A stretch of 55,825 nucleotides of DNA from assembly GCA_036268995.1 (NCBI GenBank), contig DATATB010000037.1, positions 1 through 55,825 on the forward strand, read 5' to 3'. The first letter of the stretch is position 1. Each line of letters opens with the position of its first letter. Both the position numbers and the translations under genes were made by a program. The stretch is from DATATB01 sp036268995. GTDB taxonomy: Bacteria; Planctomycetota; Planctomycetia; Pirellulales; PNKZ01. This document shows positions 37,543-45,547 of this stretch, piece after piece. The notes beneath the pieces were generated by a model, which searched no databases, was not told where the DNA came from, and saw only the letters and a list, made by a program, of their open reading frames with translations.

Positions 37543-38640
37543 TTACCATCGGCTGTGGATCACGTCGATGATCTGCTGGACTTCAGAGTCGGTCAGCGCT
37601 TCGTGCACCGGAATCGCGAGTTGCCGCCGGTCGAATTCGGCCTGTCCGGGAAGATCGGCGCGCATGCCGCCGAAAATGCGATTGCGGTCGATCCGCTGGT
37701 GTACGACTGATGAAGGAATTCCCGCGTCGGCCAGATGCCGAATCAGGTCTTCACGCCGGTCGACCAGCAGCGTGAATAACCAATAGGCATGCTCGCGGTC
37801 GGGCGAGTCGGCCAGCAGTTGGATGCCGGGCACGTCGGCGAGCGCTTCGCGATAACGGCCGGCAATCTCGCGGCGCCGCGCGAGTCGAGCGGTAAAGTCG
37901 TCGAGATTGCCCAGGCCCAGGGCGGCCGATAGATCGTTCATGTGGTATTTGAAGCCCAGCGAATCGATATCGTAGATTCGCTCGCCCAAGAGCGAGGGCC
38001 GGCTCTGCTGCCGGTCGATCCCGAACCACCGCTGGGTTTTGGCTCGCCGGGCATCAACTTCCGACGTGCAGCATAATGCTCCGCCATCGCCGGTGGTCAG
38101 ATGCTTGATGGCCTGAAAGCTGAAGCACGTGAAGCGGGAAACGCTGCCAATCGCCTGCCCGCGATAATTGGCTCCCAACGCGTGGGCGGCGTCTTCGATC
38201 ACGACGGCGTCGTGGCGGGCCGCCAGCTCGTTGAGCGGCGCCAGATCGCACGGCAATCCGCCCCAGTGCACCGGAATGACGGCTTTCGTCCGTCGAGTAA
38301 ACCGCCTGGCCACCGATTGCGGACAGAGATTGCCCGTGTGCGTGTCGATGTCGGCAAATACCGGTACGGCTCGCTGCATTAAGACGGCCAGCCCGGTGGC
38401 GACGAATGTTTGGGCCGGCAGAATGACTTCGTCCTCTGGCCCGACTCCGGCCAGCACCAAGGACAAATGCAAGGCCGAGGTGCCGCTGTTGAGCGCCACC
38501 GGATGGGCCAGGCCCAGGCGTGAGGCGAGCTCGTTTTCGAACTGCTGCACCAGCGGGCCTTCGCTCAGACGTCCGCTGGCCAGCACCTCGTCCACCATCT
38601 GCCGGGCGCGAGCGCTAATATGCGTATGGAAGAAGTTCAT
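37543..38640 (-). CDS. DegT/DnrJ/EryC1/StrS-family sugar aminotransferase
   Basis: PLP-dependent aminotransferase (365 residues) converting a keto nucleotide sugar to an amino sugar. Motifs: LNSGTSALHLSLVLAGVGPEDEVILPAQTFVATGLAV at 50-86, VIEDAAHALG with Asp150, and CFSFQAIKHLTTGDGGAL with PLP-lysine Lys179. KYHMNDLSAALGLGNL follows. The lysine is present, so it is not a ColD-type dehydratase, which has His there. With gmd nearby the natural substrate would be GDP-4-keto-6-deoxymannose, giving GDP-perosamine, but other keto sugars are possible. The start at 38640 overlaps the ABC ATPase stop (ATGA); the longer frame upstream is not used. Confidence 0.88.
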   Translation of the reverse strand: MNFFHTHISARARQMVDEVLASGRLSEGPLVQQFENELASRLGLAHPVALNSGTSALHLSLVLAGVGPEDEVILPAQTFVATGLAVLMQRAVPVFADIDTHTGNLCPQSVARRFTRRTKAVIPVHWGGLPCDLAPLNELAARHDAVVIEDAAHALGANYRGQAIGSVSRFTCFSFQAIKHLTTGDGGALCCTSEVDARRAKTQRWFGIDRQQSRPSLLGERIYDIDSLGFKYHMNDLSAALGLGNLDDFTARLARRREIAGRYREALADVPGIQLLADSPDREHAYWLFTLLVDRREDLIRHLADAGIPSSVVHQRIDRNRIFGGMRADLPGQAEFDRRQLAIPVHEALTDSEVQQIIDVIHSRW

Positions 38641-39923
38641 TCGGGAGCCAATTGGTCGAGGGGGACCGTTTCCCACTCCAAATCGGGACGCACGACGCCG
38701 GGGATGTTTCGCCCCCAGGTGCCGCGCACACTGCCCGGCTCGCCCGTGTCGACCACCTGAAAGGCCACGGCGTCGAACTCCAAGAAATGGATTTGGTACA
38801 CCGGGTAACCCGTGCTCACCTCGGCCACGACGCGCACCGGCCCTTCGGCCAGGAGGTTGCCGGGAATCGTACATCGCGATCGAAACAAACCGGCCGGCTT
38901 CGGCTCATCGCGCCCGGCAGGCCCGAAACGATCGGACGAAACGAACAGCGGTACACCCTGATCGTTGAACAGGCTGAAAGCTGAAACCAGCATCGCGCCT
39001 GGTTTTTGATTCCAGAACTCCATCTCGATCGTCAGCGGAGCGCGGATATCGACCGTCTCGGCCGTCGCGCCGCTGGAGACTACCCGCACCGACTTCAGTC
39101 GGGCCACGTCGTCGCCGGGTGCATCGGCCAACGCGTGCCATTGGCGGCAGGCGGTCGTGCCGCTGTCACTTTTCAAGTATTCAGCCGTGACCGAGTACAC
39201 GTCGCCGTCGCGCTTGATGCGGCCCGCATCGACGAGGATGGCCCGAGAACACAAACGGGTGACGGCCGTCATTTGATGGCTGACGAAGATGACCGTGCGG
39301 CCGCCCTTGGCGACCTCGTCCATTTTGCCGAGGCATCTCTTTTGAAACGCGGCGTCGCCCACGGCCAGCACTTCATCTACCAGCAGAATTTCGGGCTCCA
39401 TGTGCGCGGCGACGGCAAAAGCCAGTCGCATGTACATGCCGCTGGAATAATGTTTGACCTGCGTATCGAGGAACCGTTCGATTTCGGCAAACGCTACGAT
39501 CTCGTCGAACTTGCGGGCCACCTCCGCGCGACGCATGCCCAGGATCACACCGCCGAGGAAAATGTTTTCGCGGCCGGTCAGCTCGGAATGGAATCCGGTG
39601 CCCACCTCGAGCAAGCTGGCCACCCGGCCATGAAGTTCGATGCGTCCGCGCGTGGGGGCCGTGACGCGTGAAAGGATTTTGAGCAGCGTACTCTTGCCGG
39701 CGCCGTTGCGGCCGATCAACCCAACGGCTTCGCCAGGTTGGATCTGAAACGAGATGTCGTTGAGTGCCCAGAACGTTTCGCTCGCCGCGCGCTCTGCCTG
39801 TTTGCCTCGCCAGCGCTTGACGGGGTTCATGGCCAGGGCCGTCAGCGCCTCGCGAAACGTAGAACGTGGAGTCGAGGCCGTACCGAGGCGGTAGGACTTG
39901 GCCAGCCCGACGACATTGATCAT
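38637..39923 (-). CDS. wzt: ABC transporter ATP-binding protein, Wzt-like, with C-terminal glycan-binding region
   Basis: ATPase of a polysaccharide ABC exporter, 428 residues. The nucleotide-binding domain has Walker A GLIGRNGAGKSTLLK (about 68-82), signature HYSSGMYMRLAFAVAAHM, Walker B ILLVDEVLAVGD and the switch His in FVSHQM. After about residue 255 a C-terminal region of some 170 residues (ADAPGDDVARLKSVRVV, VDIRAPLTIEMEFWNQK, SAFSLFNDQGVPLFVSSD) resembles the Wzt carbohydrate-binding domain that recognises the finished chain end in O-antigen exporters. ATG 39923 is preferred over the TTG at 39938. Partner permease lies 71 bases upstream. Confidence 0.9.
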   Translation of the reverse strand: MINVVGLAKSYRLGTASTPRSTFREALTALAMNPVKRWRGKQAERAASETFWALNDISFQIQPGEAVGLIGRNGAGKSTLLKILSRVTAPTRGRIELHGRVASLLEVGTGFHSELTGRENIFLGGVILGMRRAEVARKFDEIVAFAEIERFLDTQVKHYSSGMYMRLAFAVAAHMEPEILLVDEVLAVGDAAFQKRCLGKMDEVAKGGRTVIFVSHQMTAVTRLCSRAILVDAGRIKRDGDVYSVTAEYLKSDSGTTACRQWHALADAPGDDVARLKSVRVVSSGATAETVDIRAPLTIEMEFWNQKPGAMLVSAFSLFNDQGVPLFVSSDRFGPAGRDEPKPAGLFRSRCTIPGNLLAEGPVRVVAEVSTGYPVYQIHFLEFDAVAFQVVDTGEPGSVRGTWGRNIPGVVRPDLEWETVPLDQLAPE

Positions 39924-39994
39924 CGGCAAGCAGGTCAATCAAACTCTCGCATCGAGCGGGCCGAGATCATGAATCCGAGTGCCCCAAGCTGACT

Positions 39995-40894
39995 TTAGAC
40001 GATATCGGCAAATTGGCGTTCAACCCGGCAGAAGATGGCCGTGCCGAGGGCGAACAAAACCACGCTGGTGGCGATCGAGATCGCCAGCGGGCCAGCGTGT
40101 AGCGGGTCGCCTAGCAGAGCGGATCGGAATGCGTCGATCAAACCCGCCAAAGGATTGATCGCATACGCGAGCCGCCACTGGGGCGGCACGGCATCCAAGG
40201 GATAGACGACGGGACTGGCAAACATCCACAACTGAACGAGAAACGGAATGACGTAGCGAAAATCGCGGTAGCGCACGACCAGGGCCGCCAGCAAGGTGCC
40301 AGCCCCCAGGGCTGCCATGGCCGTGGCCGCGACCAGTAGCGGAAACAACAGGACGGTTACCGAGAGCGGAACCGAATAAACCGCCATCAGCAACAACATG
40401 ACTAAGAACGACACTCCCAGGTCGACCAGCGGCGCGCCGGCCGATGCCAAGGGGATAATCAAGCGCGGGAAATAGACTTTGGTAATCAGATTCGTGCTGG
40501 CCAGCATGCTCATCGACGACTGGGTAACGACCGCCGAAAAGAAGCTCCAGGGTAGAACTCCCGCGTAGGCGAACAGGGGATAGGCCTCGTGTACCTGGCG
40601 GTCCAGGCCGGCAAGGCGGCCGAAGAAGATCGTGAAGACGATCATGGTCAAGAGCGGTTGGATCACGGCCCATGCGGCGCCGAGCACCGTTTGTTTGTAG
40701 CGCACTTTGACATCGCGCCAGGCCAGAAGATACAGCAGGTCGTGAAACTGCCAGATCTCACTCCAGTTGAGCCCTTGCCAGCCGAAAGTCGGCTGAATGA
40801 CAATCGCCGGTTTTGCCGATGGCTGTGGGGATGTCCACGCGCCAGCCGCCGCGGGCGGGGCTTCAGCGATTCGATCCGTGTTCGACAGCGGCAC
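39995..40894 (-). CDS. wzm: ABC transporter permease, Wzm-like (ABC-2 type)
   Basis: Inner-membrane subunit of the polysaccharide exporter, 299 residues. After a 40-residue soluble N-terminus comes WSEIWQFHDLLYLLAWRDVKVRYKQTVLGAAW, the conserved amphipathic entry helix of Wzm/KpsM-type proteins, then six hydrophobic segments (IVFTIFFGRL, VLPWSFFSAVV, FLVMLLLMAVYSV, MAALGAGTLLAALVV, VIPFLVQLWMFASPVVYPL, SIATSVVLFALG). The start is GTG at 40892-40894. It pairs with the Wzt-like ATPase at 38637 and would flip the lipid-linked chain to the periplasm. Confidence 0.9.
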   Translation of the reverse strand: MPLSNTDRIAEAPPAAAGAWTSPQPSAKPAIVIQPTFGWQGLNWSEIWQFHDLLYLLAWRDVKVRYKQTVLGAAWAVIQPLLTMIVFTIFFGRLAGLDRQVHEAYPLFAYAGVLPWSFFSAVVTQSSMSMLASTNLITKVYFPRLIIPLASAGAPLVDLGVSFLVMLLLMAVYSVPLSVTVLLFPLLVAATAMAALGAGTLLAALVVRYRDFRYVIPFLVQLWMFASPVVYPLDAVPPQWRLAYAINPLAGLIDAFRSALLGDPLHAGPLAISIATSVVLFALGTAIFCRVERQFADIV

Positions 40895-40909
40895 TGCGGT
40901 CGGTTTCCG

Positions 40910-41911
40910 TCAGGATGACAGTGGATGCGAAATATCAGAATCCAAGCGCGGCTGCCCGCTCGAGCCATCGACGCTGTGGCGATGCTCTTCGAACGATCGG
41001 ATCGTTTCTTGCAACCCATCCCGCAGGCTCGTCGTGGCGCGGAATCCGAAAGCGCCCGTGGCCCGCGACGTGTCCAGGCAGCGGCGTGGTTGACCGTCGG
41101 GATAGGCGGCGTTCCAACGCACCGTGCCGCGGAACTGGCAGAGCTCCGCGATCAGCCCGGCCAGTTGGCGGATCGTGATCTCGGTTCCGGAGCCAAGGTT
41201 CACCGGCTCGGCCTGGTCGTAATGGTCTGTCGCCAGGGCGATGCCTTCGGCCGCGTCGCGCACAAACAAGAACTCGCGCGATGCCGAGCCCGTGCCCCAG
41301 ACTTCCACTTCCGGCTCGCCAGCCTCGCGGGCCTCGATCACTTTGCGGATCAAGGCCGGGATCACGTGGCTGCTTTGCGGATCAAAATTGTCGCCCGGGC
41401 CGTACAGGTTCACCGGGATCAGCGTGATGGCATTAAAGCCGTATTGTTGGCGATAGGCTTGCCCTTGAACCATCAGCATCTTTTTGGCCAGCCCGTAGGG
41501 GGCATTGGTTTCTTCCGGATAGCCATTCCAAAGGTCGTCCTCGCGAAACGGCACCGGCGTGTGCTTGGGATACGAACAGACCGTGGACAGGTTGACGAAT
41601 TTTTCCACTCCCGCCAGGCGCGATTGCTCCATTAACTGCAAACCCATGATCGCATTGTCGTAAAAGAAGCGGCCCGGGTTGGCGCGATTCGCGGCGATGC
41701 CGCCCACGAGCGCGGCGAGGTGGACGACGACGTGCGGCTGCGAGATCTCGAGCACGCGGCGCACGTCGTGCTGCTCGCGGAGGTCGTACTGCGCACTGCG
41801 AAAGGTGAAAACCTCGGCCGGCGAAAACCGCTTGAGCGCCTGGCACACCGGCTGGCCGAGAAACCCAGAGCCGCCTGTCACCAGCACGCGCCGTCCCGCT
41901 AGAAAACTCAT
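40910..41911 (-). CDS. fcl: GDP-L-fucose synthase
   Basis: Epimerises and reduces GDP-4-keto-6-deoxymannose (the Gmd product) to GDP-L-fucose with NADPH. 333 residues. LVTGGSGFLGQPVCQAL at 10-26, HLAALVGGIAANRANPGRFFYDN, STVCSYPKHTPVPFREDDLW, PYGLAKKMLMVQGQAYRQQYGF with the intact YxxxK, and NLYGPGDNFDPQSSHVIPALIRK are all family-typical. The start ATG overlaps the stop of the glycosyltransferase gene upstream (ATGA). Together with gmd it supports a fucose-containing glycan. This enzyme has a standard active site, unlike the related SDR at 35261. Confidence 0.92.
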   Translation of the reverse strand: MSFLAGRRVLVTGGSGFLGQPVCQALKRFSPAEVFTFRSAQYDLREQHDVRRVLEISQPHVVVHLAALVGGIAANRANPGRFFYDNAIMGLQLMEQSRLAGVEKFVNLSTVCSYPKHTPVPFREDDLWNGYPEETNAPYGLAKKMLMVQGQAYRQQYGFNAITLIPVNLYGPGDNFDPQSSHVIPALIRKVIEAREAGEPEVEVWGTGSASREFLFVRDAAEGIALATDHYDQAEPVNLGSGTEITIRQLAGLIAELCQFRGTVRWNAAYPDGQPRRCLDTSRATGAFGFRATTSLRDGLQETIRSFEEHRHSVDGSSGQPRLDSDISHPLSS

Positions 41912-43227
41912 GGCCGGGTTTCCTGCAGCAAAGCCGAAGCCGGAGCGGCCCCGGTGCCGGCTGGCGCATTGGATGCGCCCGAACTCGCGACGGGCCGGTC
42001 GAACAAGCCGGCCAGCATCTGCGCAAACGCGGCCGTCTGCTTGCGGCGATCGTACGTCGACTGAGCGAGCTGCCAGCCGCGTGCTCCCATCGCTTCCAAT
42101 TCGGACCGATTGGCGGCCGCCTGGCGAACCGCCTCGGCCAAGGCCGCGGGCGACTCGGGTGTTACGACCAAGCCCACGCCCGACTCGCGCGTCACACGGG
42201 CCATTTCGCACTCGGGCGGCACGACGCTCAAGACGGCCGTCCCAGAAGCCAGCACGCCATAAAACTTGCTCGGCATCAGAAAGCTGATCACCCGCGGATC
42301 GAGCGAAACGACGTGCACGTCGGCAGCGCTCAAGCTCGCAGCCAGTTCGCCCTTGGGCTGATAGGGCAGGAACCGGACATTCTGCAGCTCGTGCGCCACG
42401 GCCTCGGCTTCCAGGCGTTGGCGACTGGCGCCGTCGCCGACAAACAACCAGAGAATGTCCGGCCGATTGCGCAAGAGCCTGGCGGCCGCGAGCACGTCCT
42501 CCAAGCGCTGGCATAACCCCAAATTGCCCGAGTACATCACCACGAATCGGTCGCCCAAATCATGTTTCGCGCGGAACGGATTGGCGTGCTTGACCGGGCA
42601 GACCTGCTCGGTGTCGACCCAATTCGCGATCGAAACAATCTTTGCCGGTTCAATGCCGGAGGCGATTAGCAGCGCACGCATGTCGTCGCTGAGCACGATC
42701 ACGCGATCGGCTTTCTGGTAGGTCCAGAAAAACAGCCGGCGGAGCCATCCGGTCCACATTCCGCCGGGAAGCTTGCCCAAGGCCACGGCGACGTCGGGAT
42801 AAATGTCCTGCAAGTAAATCACCAGCCGGCAGCCGTGCCACCAACGCAAAAAGGCGCCGAGCAGGCACAACAGCGGCGGATCGGTCTCGACGACGACGGC
42901 GTCGGGGCGCGGCAATCGCAACGACGCCACAAAAGCGGCCAGCAGGTAGCTCAGTAAGTTGCAGGCCTTGCCCAGCAGCGAGGATTTCGACAGCCGCGAA
43001 TTCCAAACCCGGCGGATATGCACACCATGGCGGTCGTGGCTGCCACGTGCCGGGTAGGCGTGGCCATCCGGATTCTGATTCGGCTGACCGGCGAGCACCG
43101 TAATTTCGAACTCGCCGGCCAGATCTTCACAGAGCTCGGTCAGCAGTTGCCCCGTCGCTTCGGCACAAGGCCAGTACGAGCGATTGACAAACAAGACGCG
43201 CGGTTTGGTGGCAGGGCTGGCCGGCAT
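41908..43227 (-). CDS. Family 4 glycosyltransferase (WcaI/WbuB-like)
   Basis: 439-residue GT-B glycosyltransferase. RVLFVNRSYWPCAEATGQLLTELCEDLAG starts the N-domain with the usual acceptor loop; VVETDPPLLCLLGAFLRWWHG and LVIYLQDIYPDVAVALG are typical of WcaI/WbuB enzymes. The donor domain has VVMYSGNLGLCQRLEDVLAAARLL, LWLFVGDGASRQRLEAEA and LMPSKFYGVLASGTAVLSVVPPECEMA. The frame is open 165 codons further upstream into the NusG gene, but the ATG at 43227, 17 bases after that gene's stop, fits the family. It is the second gene of the operon and may add the first or second sugar. Confidence 0.87.
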   Translation of the reverse strand: MPASPATKPRVLFVNRSYWPCAEATGQLLTELCEDLAGEFEITVLAGQPNQNPDGHAYPARGSHDRHGVHIRRVWNSRLSKSSLLGKACNLLSYLLAAFVASLRLPRPDAVVVETDPPLLCLLGAFLRWWHGCRLVIYLQDIYPDVAVALGKLPGGMWTGWLRRLFFWTYQKADRVIVLSDDMRALLIASGIEPAKIVSIANWVDTEQVCPVKHANPFRAKHDLGDRFVVMYSGNLGLCQRLEDVLAAARLLRNRPDILWLFVGDGASRQRLEAEAVAHELQNVRFLPYQPKGELAASLSAADVHVVSLDPRVISFLMPSKFYGVLASGTAVLSVVPPECEMARVTRESGVGLVVTPESPAALAEAVRQAAANRSELEAMGARGWQLAQSTYDRRKQTAAFAQMLAGLFDRPVASSGASNAPAGTGAAPASALLQETRP

Positions 43228-43244
43228 CAAGCTGGGCGACCGAG

Positions 43245-43805
43245 TCAATCGAGCCGTTCGAGTTGGCAGTCTTCCAACAGGACCGAGGCTCCCTGTTGGA
43301 GAAAATTCACGGCGACCAGCAACCGCGTTTCGCCATCGCGTCTGAGCACGGTTCCCTCGAAACCCCGAAAGGGGCCGGAACGCACGCGGACGCGCTCGCC
43401 GCCTTCGAGTCGGCGCTCTGGGGTCAACGGCGCGCCGATTTCGATCAGGCGCTGGATTTGGCGCAGGTCGTGGGTCAAGGCCGCGGTGTCGGCAGCGGCC
43501 ATCCAGTTGGCAACACAATTGGTTTTCAGCGCCGACTGCCGATCGTCTTCCCCACCTAAAACGAAGACGTAATTGGAAAACAGCGGCACATAAGACTCGC
43601 GAAAACGACCCGCCGGCGAGCGCTGTTTTTTGCGCACCAGGGGCGAATAAAACGGGATGTCGAACAGGTGCAGCCGCCGCATGAGCTGCTTTTCCTGGCG
43701 CGAGAGCGTATAGAGCACCCACCAGCGCAAATCACCGCTGGCCCCGCCGGCTCGCTCGAGCAGGTCGGCGGGATGCAGGTTGATTTCGGGGGCAAGGATG
43801 GGCAT
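43245..43805 (-). CDS. NusG-like transcription antiterminator (RfaH/UpxY type)
   Basis: 186-residue NusG paralogue. NGN-like domain at about 27-125 (RWWVLYTLSRQEKQLMRRL, PFYSPLVRKK, ESYVPLFSNYVFVLGG), KOW motif at about 136-163 (GERVRVRSGPFRGFEGTVLRRDGETRLLVAV). The family binds elongating RNA polymerase and suppresses termination in long operons; RfaH and the UpxY proteins serve LPS and capsule loci. Its place as first gene of a 32-kb same-strand run fits that job. It is shorter at the N-terminus and more divergent than housekeeping NusG, and no ribosomal or rpo genes surround it. Start ATG at 43803-43805. Confidence 0.9.
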   Translation of the reverse strand: MPILAPEINLHPADLLERAGGASGDLRWWVLYTLSRQEKQLMRRLHLFDIPFYSPLVRKKQRSPAGRFRESYVPLFSNYVFVLGGEDDRQSALKTNCVANWMAAADTAALTHDLRQIQRLIEIGAPLTPERRLEGGERVRVRSGPFRGFEGTVLRRDGETRLLVAVNFLQQGASVLLEDCQLERLD

Positions 43806-43879
43806 TTGTCTTAAGTTGTTTGTGTGAAAGGATTAACGTGCGGTAACGGCTCGCTTCCCGCGCGCACTCCGTTCCCCTG

Positions 43880-43900
43880 GGTGACAGCTTGCCCGTCACC
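43880..43900 (-). promoter_or_regulatory. Perfect hairpin in the leader of the NusG-like gene
   Basis: GGTGAC (43880-43885) and GTCACC (43895-43900) form a perfect 6-bp inverted repeat with a 9-base spacer, about 75 bases before the NusG-like ATG. It may fold in the leader RNA or the non-template strand, or serve as an operator. Placement downstream of a possible promoter and ahead of the antiterminator gene makes a recruitment or pause role conceivable. Confidence 0.4.
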
Positions 43901-43914
43901 GATCCACTTGGTTA

Positions 43915-43920
43915 ATTGTA
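43915..43920 (-). promoter_or_regulatory. Possible -10 element for the 29-gene operon
   Basis: On the minus strand TACAAT stands about 110 bases before the NusG-like ATG in an AT-rich patch within otherwise GC-rich DNA. No good TTGACA-like box is at 17 bases upstream. A weak or non-sigma-70 promoter is possible. Confidence 0.3.
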
Positions 43921-44008
43921 TCATCGCCGGAAAATAAGAAATGGGAATCCGGCGGTTCCGGGCGGCTAAAACCGGCGTCAAAGGGCAGCCTAGGACAGGC
44001 TGGACAGG

Positions 44009-45547
44009 CTAATGGGCGGCCGCTTCCGAAGTCAGCGGCAGCCCGCCAGGCAGCAGAGGCGCGGCCGCCGGGTGCGTTTCCGCCTTGACAATGGGTTCTT
44101 CGGCCAGGGCATCGAGCTGCCCCTCGACCGACGAAACGAGCTCGGCGAACTTTGTCACCCAATCGCTTGCCGGCCCGGTGCGGGTGCTGCCGGTCACGCG
44201 AAGATGGCCCACGGTTTTGCCCTGCATTTGCAGCGGCAGGTCGGCGTGCCACAAGTCGTGGGCCGCCTCGGTGTGTTCGCGATGCCAGGTGGCGTGGTAA
44301 CTTTCGTGCAGCCAGGGCAGATTCATGTTGAGTTTCAGGCTCGTGAGTTCCAATTGCTCGGCAGCCGCCGTGAGCACGTCCCAGATCGGTTCCCATTTGC
44401 GCGAGCCTTGCAAGTGCACGGTTCGCTTGCGGACTGCCCAATGGCCGACCCGGCCGGGCACGAACAACGAGACGCCAACGTTCAAAAAGCTGTTTGTGAC
44501 AAGTTGGAATTCGGCATGGCCGAACATGCGTGTCGCCACCAGGAAGCCGACCACGATGATGATGCTGGCGATGGCAATGGCTTCGTTTTGAAACTGCAAG
44601 CTCAACAGCGCACCGGCGGCCGTGAAGCCGCACAGCCCGGCCACCCAGGCCAGCATCTGCCGACTGCCGACCCCCCGCCGCAAAAGGCAGTGATGCAAAT
44701 GTCCACGATCGGTGGTGCACATGCTCCGCCCGGTCAGCTTGCGGCGGAGGATGGCGATCCCGCAATCGAAGGCCGGAATGGCCCAGATCGCGATCGGCGC
44801 GGCCATGGCGATGCTGGCGGGCCCTTTCAGGCAGCCGGCGATTGCCAAAACGCCGGTCACTAGCCCGATGAGCATGCTGCCGGCGTCACCCAGAAAGATG
44901 CTGGCCGGAGGAAAGTTGAAGATCAGAAAGCCAACCAGGCTGCCGGCCAGGCAGAGTGCGAGCACGCACGACAGCTCATTGCCGGTCATCCAGCTTACGA
45001 TGGCAATGGTTCCGCTGAGGATGATGCCCACGGTGGTGGCCAGGCCGTCGGCGCCATCGATCAAATTGACGGAGTTGATCGCACCCAACAGCCAGAACAT
45101 CGTGAAGGGCCAGGCCAGCAGCCCCAACTGAACATCTTGACCGAATATTTCCACGCTCTGAATCACCAGGCCCGACGACATGACGATCAAGGAAGCTGCC
45201 ACCTGCCCCAGCAGCTTGTGCCGGGCCCGGAGCTCAAAATAATCGTCGAACAGGCCGACCGAACAAAGCACGATCGCCGCCGCGGCCAGTCCCATGAGCA
45301 AGCGATACGGGGTATAGTCCATGCCGGCTAGCGGGCCGGCCATTGCGATGGCGATGGCAATGGCCGTCGAGATCAGCACCGCGATGCCGCCGCCCAGCGC
45401 GATGGTGCGGCCATGCATCTTGCGGCGTCCGTCGGGTGCATCGACCAGGCCGAAGCTCAGCGCCAGCCAACGCACCAACGGCGTTGTCACGGCACTGCAA
45501 ACCAGTGCCGCTAGGGGCAGCCAAACAAGCTGCGAAGGTGAAATCAC
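44009..45547 (-). CDS. WecA/MraY-family undecaprenyl-phosphate sugar-1-phosphate transferase
   Basis: Polytopic enzyme (512 residues) that transfers a sugar-1-phosphate, probably GlcNAc-1-P or a relative, from UDP-sugar to undecaprenyl phosphate, starting glycan assembly. Motifs: FDDYFELRARHK (Asp101-Asp102), NLIDGADGLA at 161-170, FLGDAGSMLIG at 218-228 and GHLHH at 282-286, matching the WecA signature. About eleven hydrophobic segments cover residues 5-345. A hydrophilic extension of about 165 residues (from about 345) contains LQGSRKWEPIWDVLTAA and no recognised domain. The start is GTG, overlapping the ligase gene's TGA (GTGA). It is the only initiating transferase seen in the window. Confidence 0.88.
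   Translation of the reverse strand: MISPSQLVWLPLAALVCSAVTTPLVRWLALSFGLVDAPDGRRKMHGRTIALGGGIAVLISTAIAIAIAMAGPLAGMDYTPYRLLMGLAAAAIVLCSVGLFDDYFELRARHKLLGQVAASLIVMSSGLVIQSVEIFGQDVQLGLLAWPFTMFWLLGAINSVNLIDGADGLATTVGIILSGTIAIVSWMTGNELSCVLALCLAGSLVGFLIFNFPPASIFLGDAGSMLIGLVTGVLAIAGCLKGPASIAMAAPIAIWAIPAFDCGIAILRRKLTGRSMCTTDRGHLHHCLLRRGVGSRQMLAWVAGLCGFTAAGALLSLQFQNEAIAIASIIIVVGFLVATRMFGHAEFQLVTNSFLNVGVSLFVPGRVGHWAVRKRTVHLQGSRKWEPIWDVLTAAAEQLELTSLKLNMNLPWLHESYHATWHREHTEAAHDLWHADLPLQMQGKTVGHLRVTGSTRTGPASDWVTKFAELVSSVEGQLDALAEEPIVKAETHPAAAPLLPGGLPLTSEAAAH

Noticed and set aside
37543..38640. ColD-type dehydratase (colitose pathway) for the DegT protein
   Set aside because: The PLP-binding Lys179 is present, whereas ColD enzymes have His there.
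43228..43722. Long N-terminal extensions of transferase frames (also 34294-34935 and 41912-42514)
   Set aside because: All lie in other real genes; the ATG next to the previous stop fits the families in each case.
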